From Diprion similis (lineage: Eukaryota; Arthropoda; Insecta; Hymenoptera; Diprionidae): a stretch of 64,000 nt of DNA. The position numbers and the translations under genes are program-made. The notes under the pieces were generated by a model. The model saw only the letters and a list, made by a program, of their open reading frames with translations. It did not search any database and was not told the DNA's origin. The stretch is from assembly GCF_021155765.1 (NCBI RefSeq), contig NC_060114.1, positions 14,703,501 to 14,767,500 on the forward strand, read 5' to 3'. This document shows positions 61,920-64,000 of the stretch, piece by piece; within the stretch, counting starts at the first letter, position 1; each line of letters starts with the position of its first letter.

Positions 61920-63228
61920 GTATAATAGAATACAGGTGTTTAATATACATCCATAGAGCACACCTATGGCGAATTATGTCGCGCTGGCTGTGAAGGGGTT
62001 TGAGTAACCTGTAGAGAAGGAACAATGGCCCGTGGATTAGATACACAAATGAAAGAGAGCTCGAGCTCAGAGAGCTCCTCTCAGAATTCAGTGGGTAAAT
62101 TCAACTCGTGGGATCCAAATTCTCGGTGGTCCCGACTCAGCCCAGTACTACCAACTCCTTTCAACGCGGCTTCCCCCGGCTTTAATATTCGCACACCGCT
62201 ATCTCCATTTCTCCGACAGCCACGGAAGAGGTGCCGAGTGAATTTCCTCCGGCTTCCTCAACGCGGTGGCGCCGGTAACGGTTCTAAAATAATCACCACA
62301 CCGGCGTGCCGTAGAAACCCCGTGAATGAAAGAAGAAATTTTTTTTCTCAACTTTTTATTGCTGAGAAAATTTTGCTTTAGATAAGACCAAAAACCGGAT
62401 CCTCTTTTCCTCTTGCGCCATGTGACATCTAACTGAGATTACACTCAAAAAACTCCTCAGGGCAGGACTAAACCTCTGTGTAGGTGGGTTATACGTAAAT
62501 ATAGGTCGTTTTTAATTAAGACTTGCGCTGGAATGATTTTCATCATGTTCCAAATCGTGGAGGACGGCGAAAACTTATCGTGGGTGAAAAAAAGATTTTA
62601 CAGTAGATTATTCCATTAGTGCTTTTCAAGTTTTTACCGTGAATTAACATTACATTGCAGTTCAAAACAGGATTTATTTTCTTCTTTTTTATTTTTGTAA
62701 ACAAGTGCCAAGCACAGATTCAAAAACAACGGACAAATTAATCCCCAACTTTTCTATATCCTATACACACACGTGTCTCATACTGGTAAAGCATCACTTG
62801 TTATTTCACAATAGAATATCGTTCATCGAGTATAACCGGAAATGTGAAAAGATTCTTTACAGATGTGATCAGCTGATGTGACGCGTTGGTATACGACAGC
62901 AAAATGGCCTTGAGAATGGGTTTCGCAACGCGACATATGGGCAGGTGGAAATGATTGAACGACCAATCATGGCTCCGAAGAGACGTCAAGTTGTCAGAGG
63001 AACGGCTGACTGCCTGTCCGTCCGTCGGACAAGAAAGTCCCTTTAACGAGTCGAATCACGTGTCGTGTGTAGGTATCATACGTTATACCCTTTTCCGGTT
63101 GCTTTTGTAGATTCTAAAACGCGCACCGAGTTCATTGGAAATGAAATGAAACTAAATAACGATCTTATGACATGTTGTATCCTAAAGTTAGTGAAAAAAG
63201 TTGTGTATTAGATGCAAAAAAAATTAAC

Positions 63229-63400
63229 CTTCGTAAAAGTGCACCTTCCTTGTGACACGTGATCTGTTGCTGTTGGTTTTCTCGTTTATCGGAAGATCGT
63301 GAGGTCCGAGATTTTCACGAGACAAAGAACTGACGAGGATTCCACGCAACGTTGCTAAAGTGCTGCTGGGTATTCCCCTGTCCATCTCGTCTGTACCCAT
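63229..63400 (-). CDS. Candidate alternative first coding exon (possibly ensconsin)
   Basis: A minus-strand segment of 63229-63432 follows an acceptor-like ACATACAG. The ATG at 63400 is in good context (ATAATGG), and the reading is MGTDEMDRGIPSSTLATLRG through to TRKVHFYE. A weak donor GAAG|GTTAAT would end it in phase 1, which fits the ensconsin exons at 50373, 49811 or 49293; without splicing the frame ends one codon later at TAA. KVHF resembles a PP1-binding RVxF motif, possibly by chance. Normal amino-acid composition argues for real coding, but assignment to ensconsin is inference. Confidence 0.35.
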
Positions 63401-63432
63401 TATAAGCTTTGACCGGTCCACTTCCTGGATCT

Positions 63433-64000
63433 CTGTATGTATATATGTATATACGTTTCCACTTTTCCCTACGACTCGAGTTAAACCGACCAAACAACGT
63501 TCATCGATTCGACGTGTCCCACCTCTGTCACCAGTTTTTTTTTTCAAACATTAGCACGTCACTAAACCACTTATTTTCAAATGTTAAAAACTAATGCTTC
63601 GCCAGGTGTCACGAATCACATGTTTTTAAGCGCGTAAACGCGCATTCCTCGCTGTTTCAATTCCCAGTTTTACAACTGCACACGCTAGTTCAAAACACAC
63701 TGTGTTTTCCACTACCGGATATTTAAAATAGCACAAATTCTGCCGAAAAGAGACGACGCAGGTATAGGGTATCGTTAATAAAATTCTGCTTTTATCTTTC
63801 TTTCGCAAGGAAAAATATTCTCATCGGTGTTAGCACGATGCGATAAATAACGCGAGCAATTCGCTCCCTCGTAAGTCAGTTCTTGTTGTGATATATTGCA
63901 AAGTACTGAACTCTGTACCGCGAAGATATGAAAATGATATCGTAATACCTTTTCATTTCCTTGCACAAATTGCTAATTACTTTGATAAGAGATCATTCGT
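63433..64000. other. Right-edge non-coding stretch
   Basis: No supported gene. A T-run lies at 63535-63544. The minus frame at 63775-63966 lacks clear splice sites. Confidence 0.5.

Larger units (their letters stand above)
57421..63228. other. Upstream flank or long 5' intron
   Basis: If the exon at 63.2 kb is an ensconsin first exon this is intron, otherwise intergenic. It contains ORF fragments at 59.1-59.5 kb, the foldback element, a T-run at 61389-61406 and AT repeats (61826-61850, 61901-61919). Frames 61143-61706 plus and 62025-62381 plus have ATG starts but no recognisable domain. Confidence 0.4.

Noticed and set aside
62025..62381. 118-codon plus-strand open frame with fair start context (MARGLDTQM)
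   Set aside because: The composition is acceptable but there is no domain, no splice site and no neighbouring exon on the plus strand; it is kept out without transcript support.

Overview
This is animal nuclear DNA, most likely from an insect and plausibly a hymenopteran. Coding sequence is sparse and split by spliceosomal introns. Non-coding DNA is AT-rich, full of microsatellites and homopolymers, yet not visibly depleted in CpG. Two of the proteins are recognisable animal families. The species is an inference; no rRNA, mitochondrial or other diagnostic marker is present. All gene models were built by hand from open frames, splice-site consensus and codon-phase bookkeeping. Every gene I can support lies on the minus strand, so transcription runs from high to low coordinates.

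Layout. (1) About 0.8-26.2 kb holds the 5' end of a large gene whose body must lie beyond the left edge. There is a 5' UTR exon near 26.1 kb, a short coding exon at 21.3 kb and a Gly/Asn/Thr-rich coding exon at 0.8-1.35 kb. The two coding exons both open with a plausible ATG and both end in phase 0, so they look like alternative N-termini. The roughly 20 kb between them has no gene I can support, only MITE-like elements, hairpins and simple repeats. (2) 27.48-29.28 kb is a complete six-exon macro-domain gene of MACROD1/2 type (277 codons plus stop) with a mitochondrial-type leader. (3) 29.3-33.2 kb is intergenic, with a 14-copy 18-bp tandem array, a terminal-inverted-repeat element and a perfect hairpin. 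(4) 33.2-56.7 kb is the MAP7-family gene ensconsin, modelled as 17 coding exons and 1279 residues with every junction in phase. (5) 56.7-57.4 kb is its CpG-rich 5' region, with an overlapping upstream ORF. (6) 57.4-64 kb holds an approximately 850-bp foldback element, undefined ORF fragments and a candidate alternative ensconsin first coding exon at 63.2-63.4 kb.

How the genes relate. The three loci are separate transcription units in the same orientation and nothing in the sequence suggests shared function. Ensconsin binds microtubules and recruits kinesin-1. The MACROD protein removes mono-ADP-ribose. The left-hand gene is unidentified. I found no tRNA, rRNA, CRISPR array, transposase gene or viral gene. 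The more unusual material is structural: an upstream ORF overlapping the ensconsin start, an inverted degenerate TTCGGAATT-type array, several foldback or MITE families with more than one copy here, and two perfect short hairpins.
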